DNA of 64,000 bases from Cladobotryum mycophilum (lineage: Eukaryota > Ascomycota > Sordariomycetes > Hypocreales > Hypocreaceae). The translations under genes were made by a program, and so were the position numbers. Shown one piece after another: positions 24,055 through 35,201 of the stretch (position 1 is its first letter; each line of letters opens with the position of its first letter). The DNA is taken from assembly GCA_036429605.1 (NCBI GenBank), contig CM071589.1, forward strand, positions 310,001 to 374,000. The letters run 5' to 3'. The notes beneath the pieces were generated by a model. The model ran no database searches, was not told the origin of the DNA, and saw nothing but the letters and a program-made list of their open reading frames with translations.

Positions 24055-24825
24055 TATGGAAGACAACAAGAGAAGGCGGACCCAACAGCAGTCAGTAGTC
24101 GCAATCTATCGGACACGGTGCTCCGGGGTGCTGGGTGTAAGTTGGGGCCCGTGTTGGAAGCCCACAAGCCGGCAGATTGCACGGCGCAAACGCGCGCGGT
24201 GTTTGGCGACGGGAGAAATGCTCTGACAAATTATGTCGATCGGCGGCGGCGGTTGGGAATAAGAAAAGCAGACGACGACAGAATCATAGAAGAGTCGATA
24301 AAGGGCAAAGAGACGTAAGTTCGTCAGTCATTAGTGTATCGTTGCTTTTCGTTTTTTTCTTTCTCTTTCTTTCTTTCTCTCTCCTCTTCTCGCTTATTCT
24401 ACGTCGGACGAATTCGATGGTACCTAACGATCTGTAAGAGGGAAAAATAGGACCAGATTAGTACATGTATGTAAGTAGGCATGTATGGAATAGATGGCGT
24501 ATGTACGGGATCGGTTTGGAACAAAGCAATGCAGGGCAGCTTGCACGCAGGTAATCCAGGCGTGTCTCGCGTGAACAACCGAGTCACAAAATGGATGCAG
24601 TTCCCAGATTATGCAGCGTCTTCCCAAGAAGGCTGTTGTTTGACGTTGGTTGGGCTAGGTTGGGTGGGTGGTGGGAATGGGGTGAAGGGGAGGGATGGTG
24701 GTGGATATGGCTGTGGATGTGGATGTGTGATGGAGAATGACCGTCGCCAAGCAAGGGTCTCTCGTTTCGCTCTCCCCAATGGGCTCAAACCAGGCCTGGT
24801 CAGGTCAGGTATATCGTACCTCGTC

Positions 24826-24844
24826 AAAAAAAAAAAAAAAAAAA
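24826..24844 (+). repeat. Poly(A) run, 19 nt
   Basis: Uninterrupted run of 19 A inside intergenic DNA. There is no retroelement sequence upstream of it that I can recognise. Confidence 0.9.
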
Positions 24845-25101
24845 CTCGTCGTCAGTCCAGTCCGTCCAGCGTATCGAAAGCCCCTGGCCAATCCGAAATT
24901 AATTAAACAAGCGCCCGGGCCGGTTGTGGTGGCAGCTCAAACGGTGCAAGCCTCTTTGTGCCAATTGAATAAATGAATGAATGAATGGAGCGAGCGAGCA
25001 AACGAAAAAAGGATTGGCACCGCCCGTCAAACGGTAACCGAACAAACCAGCCTCTCTTGGAGCTCTGGGAGGGTCTCGCTCTCGCCACGCAATTTGTATG
25101 G

Positions 25102-25145
25102 CAGGTGGTGGAGGTGGAGGTGGAGGTGGAGGTGGTGGTGGTGGT
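25102..25145 (+). repeat. GGTGGA/GGT microsatellite
   Basis: Successive GGTGGA units followed by GGT triplets. Confidence 0.85.
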
Positions 25146-25182
25146 ATGAGAGTTGTAAAGAGGGGAAAAGACTGGGTTGCAC

Positions 25183-25240
25183 GATGATGGTGATGATGAT
25201 GATGATGATGATGATGAAGACACACACACACACGCACACA
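25183..25240 (+). repeat. GAT trinucleotide array followed by CA dinucleotides
   Basis: GAT/ATG triplets from 25183 to about 25217, with one GGT interruption, run directly into CA repeats from about 25220 to 25240 containing one CG interruption. Confidence 0.85.
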
Positions 25241-25513
25241 ATCAATTGACAAAGGGAGCAAGTGGAGGGAGTGATGACTTGGCATCAGCAAAGAAGCAAA
25301 AAAAGAGGGCAAGAAAAAGTAAAGAAAAAGCAATTGCTGGACAAAATAAAAATCTACTGGTATAGGTAATAAAAAAACAAATAATGAGGTCCTACAACTC
25401 GCACGTAGCAGTGCTAGTAGGAAGAAGTTTGGGGGCAAACCTGCCAGCCTGCCAACAACGGATGGATGGATTGATAGTGGTGGTGGTGGTGGTGATTGAT
25501 TGAGCCATCCATG

Positions 25514-25516
<3 letters not shown>

Positions 25517-25550
<34 letters not shown>
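25517..25550 (+). repeat. (TG)17 microsatellite
   Basis: Seventeen perfect TG dinucleotides, able to adopt Z-DNA in principle. Confidence 0.9.
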
Positions 25551-25552
<2 letters not shown>

Positions 25553-27538
25553 CTGTGCTGCCCCGAAGTACCTGCTACTTGGTACCCGGTACGCATTGCA
25601 GTGCATCAGACGAACCTGAATCCAATGTTCCTCCAGCTCCCTCCACTGTTCCATCCATGGATGCTGATGTTCCTCCTCCCCTACAACGGGTACCAGGCTC
25701 CCCCTGAAATTGGAAGCTACAAGTGCTGGACGCCCTGTAACAGCAACCACCCACCACCTCAGGCACTGTAACCCCTGAAAAAAGGCTTCGCAGGGTTAGC
25801 GCCCACTCCCCGCCCCAAGCTGGTTAGGTCGAGGGAGGCCCCGGCGGCCAGCCCTTCATGCTGCCCTAATCCGTTTCCAGGCGCTCCATCCGTCCCCGTT
25901 CGTACTAGCCACGCCGAAAGCCACGGGGATGTGGAGACAAACGAGGCTGGGGGCGCCGCCTCCTCTCGCGTGGCAGCAGCTTCAATCAGTCCTCTCAACC
26001 CCTTCACCATCTCAGCTGTTGCGCGCTGGCGCATGCGCACATACGCACATACGCACATGCATACAGACGCACATAACACACAGACGCACATGTTCTAATT
26101 TTTTATTTTTATTTTTATTTTTATCTTTTTCTTGCCCCCTTCGCCATCTCAATTTTTTTTCCAAACAATGTCCAAGGGCTGCTGTATGCACCCTTTTTTC
26201 TTTTTTTGCCTTGCGTTTGCTTCAGACATACTCCGTACATACACACACTGTCCCTTCGCTGGGCCAACGCATGGATCTGCTCCATCAAGGGGGTGGAAGA
26301 CCCTCCCATCTTTCTCTCCCTGCAATAAAGGAGACTTGCATGCTTAGCCGAATGTCATCGACAGCTGCCTGCAGCCTAGAAAAGAACCCAGCAAAACTAA
26401 CGATGTGATGATGATTTCGTTTTTGGGGGAGGGGGCTTTCTGGAAATTGGAGGGGTGCATCCCATTTCTCATTCTCACTTGCAGAAAATGAGGCTGTCTG
26501 AAACCGAAATTTCGTCCGATGATCCGTTTGTAAGCCACGAGTTTTTGGTCCTCTCTTTTACCTTTTTTTATTTTTTTTATTATTCTGAGGGAATTGGCAC
26601 ATTTGGCAGCGGAATCCGGGATACAACCTTACCAGGGGTGGTCGAGAATTTCGTTTGGGCGCATGGCTCGTGTTGGGTGGGAACAAACAAACACGCCCAG
26701 AAGAAGGCAAAAGAAAAAACAAAACAAAACAAACAAGGCTTGGGATTGTTTTTGATCCGGCGGCGGTGCGTGTTTGGATGAGACACGGGCTCAAACGATG
26801 CAAGTCTCTCTTCCCGTCCCTGTCAAACTGCCTCTTCCATGTTCTTCCTCTTCCTCCTCCTCTCCCTCTCCCCTCGGCCTCTCCACACTGGTTGTTCATG
26901 ATCCATCATCCCTTGCCATGCTGAAAACCCAAGACTGACCAACTTTGACATTGAACTTCATGCTGACCAACCTGCATACTTCCATGCCTACCCTACCGTA
27001 CGTGGAATGTCTAGAAGGGGGTGCATTACGCCTCCCTTTATTCTGTATTCCAAAAATCGACGGTTCGTCACAGCTTCATAGACGCCACCACGCCGTTGTG
27101 AAGGATGGGGGCCGGAAAAGAGCTCGCTGTCTCTTCATCTTGTCTTTGATTTGATAAGGGCAAAAAATAAAACAAAGGGCATGTATCCCCACAGTGCCTT
27201 GGAATGGTTTCGCCCAGGATGTATCTAGAGGGATACAGTGTCTACCATACGGAGTACCTTTGATTCAAGGAGCACGGGGTGGGGTGGCACATTTCGGACA
27301 TGCTGCTAAAATTGGCAGCCCAGCCAAATGGATCCTGTTCCGCATCGGAAGAGTGCTTGTACGTTGATGGGGCCGCACAGGCTGCCTGTTCAGCTGATGA
27401 AGCCGATCTAGAAGACTTATCGCATGAAGAAAACTAGAGCAGACAAACCATTGGATTGGATCAGGTTCTGGTTCCAGTCCGATTGAGATAATCAAGTGAA
27501 TGTTAGCTGCTGCAGGTATGAAGCGATACACGGGATGA

Positions 27539-27946
27539 CTACAATAGCAATCCAATCGTTCTCAATCCTGATCCTATTGTTTGTGCCATGCACACACCAA
27601 GAATGACCTCCACAAGAGTCCCTTCACTCTCGCTATCATCGCAAATTTCTTCCCTAATTGCCTCGGCATAGAGATTCAGCATTCTAATAACCACATTGAC
27701 GGAAGAAATAGGCGGGTGGCTGATGGGTGATTCGCTGATGGGGTGTAGAGTGCCGTCTTCGTTGTAGAAAGGACTCTGTGTGCTATGGTGGTTGATAACA
27801 TCATTCAGGACCGTGATTGACAAGGACGGACCAAAAGCGGGCCAGCGCAGACGGTAGATATCATGGCTAAAGTAGGCATGCCCAATATCAGGCGAGCTAC
27901 TATAGATATAATGCTCATACGTATAAAGAGGTTCGTCTGATTCCAC
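27539..27946 (-). other. Unassigned open frame, possible gene fragment
   Basis: A 135-codon frame (starting with GTG, so not a normal eukaryotic start) of ordinary composition, containing YRLRWPAFGPSLS, VNVVIRMLNLYAEAIREE and EGTLVEVILGVCMAQT. I do not recognise a family. Composition is less biased than in the surrounding shadows, so it may be an exon or a relic of a gene. A second frame continues at 27555-27265 without a visible junction. Not supported enough to call a CDS. Confidence 0.25.
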
Positions 27947-28779
27947 GATGCGAGGGATCGAGTGCTAACCTATAGAAAGGGATGCCCGGCTACCGCCAGT
28001 GCCTTGATGGAAAGCATAGGTACGATTTATGAAAGAGGGATGGAAAAAGGCAACGCAGCATGTTATTCCATTACACGGTGTTCTTCATCCAACCAACAAG
28101 AAGAACGGGTACTTGCACACATTATTTCATCTGGATGCAGATCTGCCAGAGTGCTACCCTACAAACCTAAGCGAAGAGTTCCATACTAAGACCAAGGTGC
28201 TAAACTTGTCTCTGCATTTTATCATGATACGTAGAATGATTTTCATCTCTCGCAATCAAGTTAGTCTTCTGAATGGGTGATCTTAAAACGCATACATGTA
28301 TATAATCGATGATATAGAATCTGGTCAATGGCGTGGTGGGCGCTTTTATCTTTGTCGCTTTTATGTAAACAGGAGCGTAATCAGCTCTGGTTTTAATAAT
28401 AAGCTACAGCTCCCATGAGTAACTCCATATCTACCATCAAGATTGGGGATATTGGGAGTAAAACAGTCACTTGGGTGCTTCACCTGGCTATGGAAGTGCT
28501 AAAATCCAGTGATTCTGAGAAAGGGCAAAGAGTTGGATAAAGCAACCCGGTACAACTCGCCATCCTTTGAGCACAGTAGCTGATTGACCTCTCACAGCAG
28601 CCTTTTACACTGTAACAGTTACTATAGGATGAGTTATTGTGAATTTAGCCCTTGGATCAACCGCATGCGTAATTTTGGGAGAGGGGCTACTAGACGTTGC
28701 TGGCGTGTGGATGCTTGAGGAAGTGGGGATGTTTGAAGTGACTGAGGTAGATGAAGTAATCGAAGTGGTTGAATTGCCA
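27947..28779. other. Intergenic stretch, no gene seen
   Basis: Short frames on both strands with many stops; nothing recognised. It could contain further eroded sequence of the chitinase relic that follows, but I cannot show it. Confidence 0.4.
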
Positions 28780-30345
28780 TTACAGAAACCGCAATCGGAT
28801 TGGCTTGCAGTATGGCATTAGCCCCTCATCATGCTCATGGGCACGTATAATTTTCAAGGAGTTGATCTGGGCTTGGGAGTACGCCACAGAAGAGAGCCAA
28901 AGCGATCCCGTCTTGTTGATCGAGGAAATGCGACTAGCCTTTGAGGATAAACATGGGAATTGCGTATTACATTCAGACATATAAACTGTCGGATGCTTCG
29001 TATGGAGAGATCGGTTGTCCTTTTGCATGAGAAAAGGCCGGAATCCCAGACCTAGCACAACCCCTCACTGGCATCCTGTCACAGAAGTTCGTGGCATAAA
29101 ACTTAAGCTCAATGCAATAGCCATGATCGAGTACTTCACATATGATAATGGCAACTGGGTGGGATATGATGGCGCGAAGACCATCTTCACAAAGGAGAGA
29201 TTCGTCAACGGTCGCTGTCTTGGGGGTTATCGTGGTATGGTCTATTGACTCTGATGCCAGTGTTGGTGGCGGGAATGATGTCAACACACAAATATCTCCC
29301 CTTGAAATGCTGCAGCCATCCCGCTTTAAGACACAACCGTCCTCTCCTCCCGAGGAACACTGATACTCAGTTCCAGAGTTGTTACAGACACTATCAATCT
29401 GCCATCAGATGGAAACCAGAATGAACCATCTGGATCAGAAGCTGTCTAGTGTAACTAACGCACTTTGGAACACAACTAACGTTTCCGGCTCCTGAATCAC
29501 TTCCTCGACCAGTGTCTTGCCCTTAATCATCATTCCTCCACCGGGCAAGGGGTGGCCACCCCACATTACAGTGAAAATCGATTCACCATCTTCTGTTGTT
29601 CCAAAGTGCATTTTCCCAACCATATTTTGGCTAAAGGGTTCTAAGCCCCCTCCTGGTTTAGACCCTGACGATACACCAACCCCCAACCCCACTGATCCAG
29701 CCCATGACGTATCCTCCTGTTACAACGCCAATTCCTCTGGGGCCAATGGCCACTGATGACCCTGAAAATGATGATGATGGTGAGATTTGCTTAATAGGCT
29801 CATCTGGGGACGAAGACGATGGTGGTGGCGACGGTAAGAACACGTCAAAGCCAGCAACAACCACGCCGACCACAACTAGCGAGCTACCAAAGCCAATACT
29901 GGCAGCTCCATGTCCGTCTACAAATACCAACTAGTACTGCTACAAGGGTTAGTAGACACGGCGTAAACATTGCGTTGCCGTCATCGAATACTTCTTCCAG
30001 TCTATCGCAGACACTGCCGAATCGCTTGAACCCGGCTACTTCCAGCAGCTGGACTGGTGGGAGAGCGGTACAGATATAGGCGAGATTGTGAAGATCTGCA
30101 TTGGGATGTCGCTAGAGGTCAAGTCTGGGTGTGAGATCAAGAAGTTTGACGTTAACGAGTGTAGGCACTACATGCTCATTCCTGTCGATAGCTGTGACTG
30201 CAAAGGGACAGAGAAAAAAGGGGAGGATCTGGAGAGAACAACTGTCCAAGGTGGAGGCTCAATCCCAACATAACTTCAAAGAATGGGCTAGGAACATGAC
30301 TGATGCGGTCTTCGAAGAAATAAGCGCGCTGAATTCGACTTGTAG
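28780..30345 (+). pseudogene. Decayed GH18 (class V, subgroup C-like) chitinase
   Basis: Pieces of a large secreted chitinase appear in order on the plus strand but in different frames, with stops and probable deletions. At about 28860-28980 WAWEYATEE ... VLLIEEMRLAFEDKHG resembles the GH18 catalytic strand (WEY kept, the aspartates of DxxDxDWE not recognisable) and the helix after it. At about 29085-29235 IEYFTYDNGNWVGYDG ... RCLGG matches the end of the barrel, continuing after a frame switch as VVWSIDSDAS. At about 29490-29755 a Pro/Thr/Ser-rich tail is seen (PPPGKGWPPHITV, FWLKGSKPPPGLDPDD). At about 29995-30215 a C-terminal segment contains NECRHYMLIPVDSCDC. The order matches my memory of fungal chitinases with long C-terminal tails. 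The N-terminal signal, LysM and chitin-binding parts are not found. Confidence 0.55.
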
Positions 30346-31096
30346 ATAGACCATCTGGGTAGCTAAATGCTTGAGATTCATATAGAGAACATAGACCAAT
30401 ACACATTCAAGCACTTCAAGACTCTTGTCCGCTATTGAGGTCTAGTAGCTGAGGAACCCCAGTATACTTACTTGTAGATCCTAATTCTTGACGAACATAT
30501 CAACTCTCGATCAGCAAGCTGACTCCTTGATTCGTTTGTATTGCAACGATGGTATCTTAGTCAAGATAGCTGTACCTATCTGCTGTTTCGCTGTCTTAGA
30601 GCAGTTGTTGTAATCGGTTTGCTCCCAGCCCAGAACAATTGCGCAGTGTTTTTGGCTGACGTTCGATGATCCCAACCAAGAACCAGACTGAGAGAGCCAT
30701 GTTACCTACTGCTCAAATGGTGACCTCCCTGTCTAGATTGATGGAAATCCAATCTCATCTGTGCCGTGGCGTCCATTAGGTCATCCGTGACAACAAGCTA
30801 TGTTACATGCATTTTCTGCTCAAGTACCTCTTAGCAATCGCAACTGCTGGCCGACCTCTGAATTATAATTCTGCGTCATTCAGATGGCTGATGTCTTGTC
30901 TGAGCCCCTGATCAACAGCTGCTGACCAGAAAGGAAAATACATATCGATAAGATATCATATCTCCACGTGACCTGGCGCCTTACTCGTGAGATTCCCTAA
31001 CACGCCACACGGTCGTATTTAGACAAGAGAGGGCAGCTCTCGAGGTCATGTCCGGACGGGATTATTGCTGGCCATCAGCTGGTCTCGTCTCAAATC
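30346..31096. other. Intergenic stretch upstream of EME1
   Basis: No gene recognised. It probably contains the EME1 promoter in its last few hundred bases. Confidence 0.5.
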
Positions 31097-33262
31097 ATGG
31101 CCCCAGATGTCATTGATCTGATTTCATCGAGTCCATCTCCCCCAATTCTACAAAACCCACCACCTTCTCACTGCCCGCCTGCGCCCTCTTGCGGGAGCAC
31201 TGAATCAAAGCGAGGCTCGGAATCGCCTGAAAATAGCCATGTCAATACCACAACTTCATGGCCATCGGACAGTTTCGATTTCTCTGACGACTTTGACGAT
31301 CTCCCCAAACTCGATACGAGAGGCAAAAAGAGGCCAAGGATATCCAACTCGCCGGTGAAGCAAGGACCCGGAGTTGGCGTACCTCAGCCAGTCGCCCGAC
31401 CTCATCAACCTCCTTTACGCAATGCCGCTTCTGAGAGGACAAGACGACCCGTGATTGAACCAATCGAATTAACCAGCTCGTTCGACCCCGAAGCCGAAGC
31501 CGAAGCCGTCGAGAATCAACAGCTTGCAGTATCTCCTCTTCCCATCGTCGATACCCGCCCTGCGCGCATGTCAAAGACTCCCATCCACCTATCACTGAGC
31601 TCAGACCCTTTTGCAAGCTCTCCATTACCTCCTCGACCGGTTCCCCCCAAACCAAATAAACCAGTTCAGAAAGTAATAAAGGATGACTTCTTGAACCCTT
31701 TTGCTAGCTCCCCGCCCCCACCGACTTGCCCCTCCAAAGTTCCAGAGCCCAAATCTAGGAATCAAATCTTCTCCGATCCTTTTGCGAGTTCTCCAGAGCC
31801 GGCCGTGGCTCAACTGGCCAAGGCTTCGACAGACCGCAATAGCGCAACCTCTCTGAATGCCACGCATCAGCGAAATCGCCGGAGTCGCAAAGACTGGGAT
31901 CCTATATCAAGTTCAGCCCCCGAACAGACCCCTCACAAGTCACCGCCTCGCGCATCTCGACCAACCGTACGGATCACGGGACCATCAGTCATTAGCATTG
32001 ACTCTGACTCCGACCCTCGAGGAGAATCAGATGACGAATTTCCCGACATTGCGGATTTCGATGTATCCAAGTTCAAACCGCGGCGTCGCTCGCCACTTCG
32101 ACGCTCACAAAGCGACACCGTCGCTACAAGCCGATCGAGATCAACCACAGCCCCAAAGAAGTCAACCGAGCAAAGGGCCCGCGAGCGCGAGTCCAACACT
32201 GCGGCCAAGGCAACCGAAAAAGAAAGAAAGCGGCAGGAAAAGGAGCAAGCCAAAGAGGCTAAGGTACGAGAAAAGGAACGTGCTACCGCGTTAGCGGAAG
32301 TGAACAAGATACGAACAGATAAAAAGGTGTCTACGCCTGAGATGATTGTGGCAATACCGTCAAGCATAGATGCCGGCCTGAAGGTCCAAGTTGAGACTCT
32401 ACTTGATGGATTGGGCGTGGAACATACATCGTGGGACAGCCCAGCAGGGAATGCATTCAAGTGGCGCAGAAAGATTACGAGCCGATTTGATGAAGAAATG
32501 GGACGATGGGAGCCCATTCCGCTGCAAATCAAAACGGAGAATCACGCCTTGATAATTATTACGGCGGATGAATTGGTTGAGCTGGCACTCAATAACGGCT
32601 TAGACTCCAATGTCAATCAGACAAAGGAGCATTTTCCTGGCCATGAGATGGTGTATATCCTCGAAGGCATGAACGTGTGGATGCGCAAGAATCGCAACAT
32701 TCGAAACCGCCAATTCGCCTCGGTCGTTCGTCAAGGTGCGGATGCCGCGGTGTCGCAGTCTCGACGTAGAAACAGAGCAAACGAGGAGCACATATCCGAG
32801 GACCTTGTCGAAGATGCCATGCTGCGCTTGCAGGTGGAGCATGATATTTTGATTCATCACACTGTCACTCCGCTGGAGACGGCGCAGTGGATCGTCAACT
32901 TTACGCAGCACATTTCTACGATTCCTTATAAAAAGCAGCGTGATGAGGCAACTTCAGCGGCAGGGTTCTGCATGGAAAGCGGGCAGGTCAGGACGGGCGA
33001 CGACGTGCAAGACACATATATGAGGATGCTCCAGGAGATTGCCAGAGTCACTGCTCCCATCGCGTACGGCATCGCAGCCGATTTTGGCAGCGTGAGCAAA
33101 CTGGTCAATGGCTTGGAGGGTGGGGGGCCAATGAGACTCGAAGGAGTGAGGAAGAGTGCGAATAAGGACGGGGCGTTGTCAGATAGAACAGTGGGACAAG
33201 CTGTGAGTAAAAGGATTTACAAAGTGTTTACAGGACGGGATGAATCAAGTACAGAAGTATGA
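31097..33262 (+). CDS. EME1: Crossover junction endonuclease subunit EME1
   Basis: Non-catalytic partner of MUS81 in the XPF-family nuclease that cuts branched DNA (replication forks, nicked Holliday junctions). Single exon, 721 aa. The N-terminal half is disordered and Ser/Pro-rich, with repeated SDPFASSP-like motifs (FASSPLPP, FASSPPPP, FASSPEPA) and IDLISSSPSPP at the very start. A charged coiled coil (EKERKRQEKEQAKEAKVREKE, about 370-395) precedes the ERCC4-like domain from about residue 410 (EMIVAIPSSIDAGLKVQVETLL). MVYILEGMNVWMRKNRN, LRLQVEHDILIHHT and ETAQWIVNFTQHISTIPYK follow. As expected for EME1, the catalytic ERKxxxD motif of MUS81 is absent. The gene is convergent with the histidine phosphatase, 367 bp apart. 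Confidence 0.85.
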   Translation: MAPDVIDLISSSPSPPILQNPPPSHCPPAPSCGSTESKRGSESPENSHVNTTTSWPSDSFDFSDDFDDLPKLDTRGKKRPRISNSPVKQGPGVGVPQPVARPHQPPLRNAASERTRRPVIEPIELTSSFDPEAEAEAVENQQLAVSPLPIVDTRPARMSKTPIHLSLSSDPFASSPLPPRPVPPKPNKPVQKVIKDDFLNPFASSPPPPTCPSKVPEPKSRNQIFSDPFASSPEPAVAQLAKASTDRNSATSLNATHQRNRRSRKDWDPISSSAPEQTPHKSPPRASRPTVRITGPSVISIDSDSDPRGESDDEFPDIADFDVSKFKPRRRSPLRRSQSDTVATSRSRSTTAPKKSTEQRARERESNTAAKATEKERKRQEKEQAKEAKVREKERATALAEVNKIRTDKKVSTPEMIVAIPSSIDAGLKVQVETLLDGLGVEHTSWDSPAGNAFKWRRKITSRFDEEMGRWEPIPLQIKTENHALIIITADELVELALNNGLDSNVNQTKEHFPGHEMVYILEGMNVWMRKNRNIRNRQFASVVRQGADAAVSQSRRRNRANEEHISEDLVEDAMLRLQVEHDILIHHTVTPLETAQWIVNFTQHISTIPYKKQRDEATSAAGFCMESGQVRTGDDVQDTYMRMLQEIARVTAPIAYGIAADFGSVSKLVNGLEGGGPMRLEGVRKSANKDGALSDRTVGQAVSKRIYKVFTGRDESSTEV

Positions 33263-33629
33263 TATCACTGGACGATGAATGATGCATTAGACATAGGTAG
33301 GATAGCATTTATTGGGATATATATATTCATTCTATGGTTTCTACAAATCTGCGGCGTATCGCTCGCTCGGCAAAATGAAATCTGATCTGAAGACGTTCAA
33401 GTCAGCAATGTGAAGCCACAACGTTTTGCATAAGAAACAAAGGTGTTGAGAGTTGGTGGGATATCAGACAGCGGTTGGACTAAGTTGTTTCCACACTGAA
33501 TTCGGAACAGGTCTGTGAATTCTCATGGTCTCATCATAAAAAGGATGTTGTAGTAAAAAAGCAAAGAAAATGTTTAAAAAACGTACCTTGTGTATTTTGT
33601 TTTTGGAGCCCAAGTTGGTGAAAGATTTC
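33263..33629. other. Intergenic stretch between convergent genes
   Basis: 3' flanks of EME1 and the histidine phosphatase; AT-rich, with a TATATAT near 33320. No gene seen. Confidence 0.5.
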
Positions 33630-34421
33630 TCACTCACCAACCTTGTGCTTCTCGGACGCCACGGGGAAGAAGGAAGTCAAGGTCTGCTGCTTGTCGTCGT
33701 GCGCGGCGCTGCCGATCCCGCCTCGAGTCTTTTTCAAGTCCCTGAGGTGGGAGACGCAGTTGACCTGCTTGACGTGCAGATTCCAGGACTTGGGTCGACT
33801 TGCGGTTGTGGTGACGGAGAGGGTGCATTCGAGGTAGCCAGTGTTGTCCCAGAAGGGGGAGGAAAAGGCTGATGCGACGGCGCCGGGGCCGGACGAGGAG
33901 AGGGTGCGGTCGATGGTCATGCCTCCTCGGTTGACTCTGGCACAAAGAGACTTGTACAGAACGCCGAGGATGATGCCGTGAGCGACGATTGCGCAAGTCA
34001 GGGACAGCTCGGTGGACGACTCGAGGCCCAGCAAGGGAACCAAGTGCGTGTCCAAAAAGTCATCGACCCGCGCCGTCATCGACTCAGCCGTCTCGGCATC
34101 GCTGCCCACCCTGCCCTTGCCGCTAAACTTGACGCCCTCATCGCTCCCAAAGTCCCTCTCCCGCAGCGAGGCCAACTGAACGACCGGAGTGTCTAGCAGG
34201 TACACCTGCTTCTGCTCCGCGACGATCGCCTCGGCCGTCCTGGCCGCCCTCTGGAGGTTCGACGCAAAGACGTGCTGCAGCGAGGCCTTCTCCGCGAGAT
34301 GGGTCGCCAGCCGATGAGCCTGCAGGACGCCGTGCGAGGTCAACGCCGAGTCACGAGAGCCGGCGTATAGACCGGCGACGTTGTCCACGGTTTCGCCATG
34401 GCGGATGAGGAACAGGTGCAT
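33630..34421 (-). CDS. Histidine phosphatase (phosphoglycerate mutase-like) superfamily protein
   Basis: Branch-1 histidine phosphatase of unknown substrate, 263 aa, single exon. The catalytic motif RHGET is at residues 7-11 (nucleophile His8). The LTSHGVLQA helix follows, SNLQRAARTAEAI contains the conserved phosphate-pocket arginine, LRERDFGSDEG carries the acid (Glu88 region), and AHGIILGVL gives the second catalytic histidine (about 148). Length and motif order fit small fungal phosphatases of the fructose-2,6-bisphosphatase/TIGAR-like or broad-specificity type rather than glycolytic mutase. No signal peptide. The Met at 34421 directly precedes the first strand HLFLIRHG, which supports the start. 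Confidence 0.85.
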   Translation of the reverse strand: MHLFLIRHGETVDNVAGLYAGSRDSALTSHGVLQAHRLATHLAEKASLQHVFASNLQRAARTAEAIVAEQKQVYLLDTPVVQLASLRERDFGSDEGVKFSGKGRVGSDAETAESMTARVDDFLDTHLVPLLGLESSTELSLTCAIVAHGIILGVLYKSLCARVNRGGMTIDRTLSSSGPGAVASAFSSPFWDNTGYLECTLSVTTTASRPKSWNLHVKQVNCVSHLRDLKKTRGGIGSAAHDDKQQTLTSFFPVASEKHKVGE

Positions 34422-35201
34422 TGTGAGGACAACAAAACAGCCCTAGAGCGAGGTGCTCCGCACGTCATGGAGGCGAGGACGGTGCTGTTTGTTTGGCCAT
34501 GCTTTTTGTTTGGTAGAGTTGGAGAGGGTGGAAAGAATGGAGGAAGAGGGCATCGAGTTGAGCTTTTATGGTGGAAGAAAATTTCATGCAAGCTCCAGTT
34601 TTAATTACTTGCATATACCTCGTACATGCATAAAATGCCATTGGTGGGGGTTTTGTCTTTATCTTATCTTGGTATTGTCCCCCTCTAGTTCCTATGCGTG
34701 TTTTGCGAGACAGGCTATTAAAGACTGGTTGCAAGGTGATGCTTTTTATTTTATTTATTTTTATTTGTATGAACCATCACAGCCTTTTTTTTATTTTTTA
34801 TTTTTTTTTGGTTCAAACACAATTTATCCTGGGTAGTGATCTGTATTTTATTTTTTATTAGGAACATCGGTTGTAAAGTGCACAACTTGAAACTAGGCAT
34901 CAAAGAGCATAATTCAACCCCACGATACCCTATAAGGGACTAGGTAGGTAGAAAAAAGATGCCTGAGGTGAGGTAAAATCTCTTTCATCACCACTCAATT
35001 AGGGCTTAATCTACTAGGTATGAAGAAGTTTAATTTCAGGAGTGATTATTAATTGCTATTTTGGAGATGTCTATCTTCGGCTTCTCAAACACAAGTCAAC
35101 ATATATAGAGGCGGATTATCACTATGTTCTTGAGATCAAATCAACCCCCCCCCAATAATACATCCAACCAAGCGATTCATCCGTTTTACTAACATGCCCT
35201 T
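34422..35201. other. Intergenic stretch, AT-rich
   Basis: 5' flank of the histidine phosphatase and 3' flank of the ABC transporter. It contains T-rich tracts near 34741-34860 and a run of nine C near 35145. No gene seen. Confidence 0.5.

Larger units (their letters stand above)
24055..27538. other. Gene-poor region rich in simple repeats
   Basis: About 3.5 kb upstream of the kinesin start without a credible gene. It carries long C/T tracts, a 19-A run, and GGTGGA, GAT, CA and GT microsatellites (separate entries), so translated frames are low-complexity (poly-Pro, poly-His, Val-Cys). Part is presumably the kinesin promoter. Near 25565-25590 are GGTACC-like motifs, a common word in fungal intergenic DNA. 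Confidence 0.6.

Noticed and set aside
24826..24844. Poly(A) run as the tail of a LINE or retrocopy
   Set aside because: No reverse transcriptase, target-site duplication or intronless gene copy next to it on either side.
24899..25750. 283-codon minus-strand frame
   Set aside because: Its protein is poly-Pro, poly-His and Thr-His runs produced by microsatellites; no domain and no splice support.
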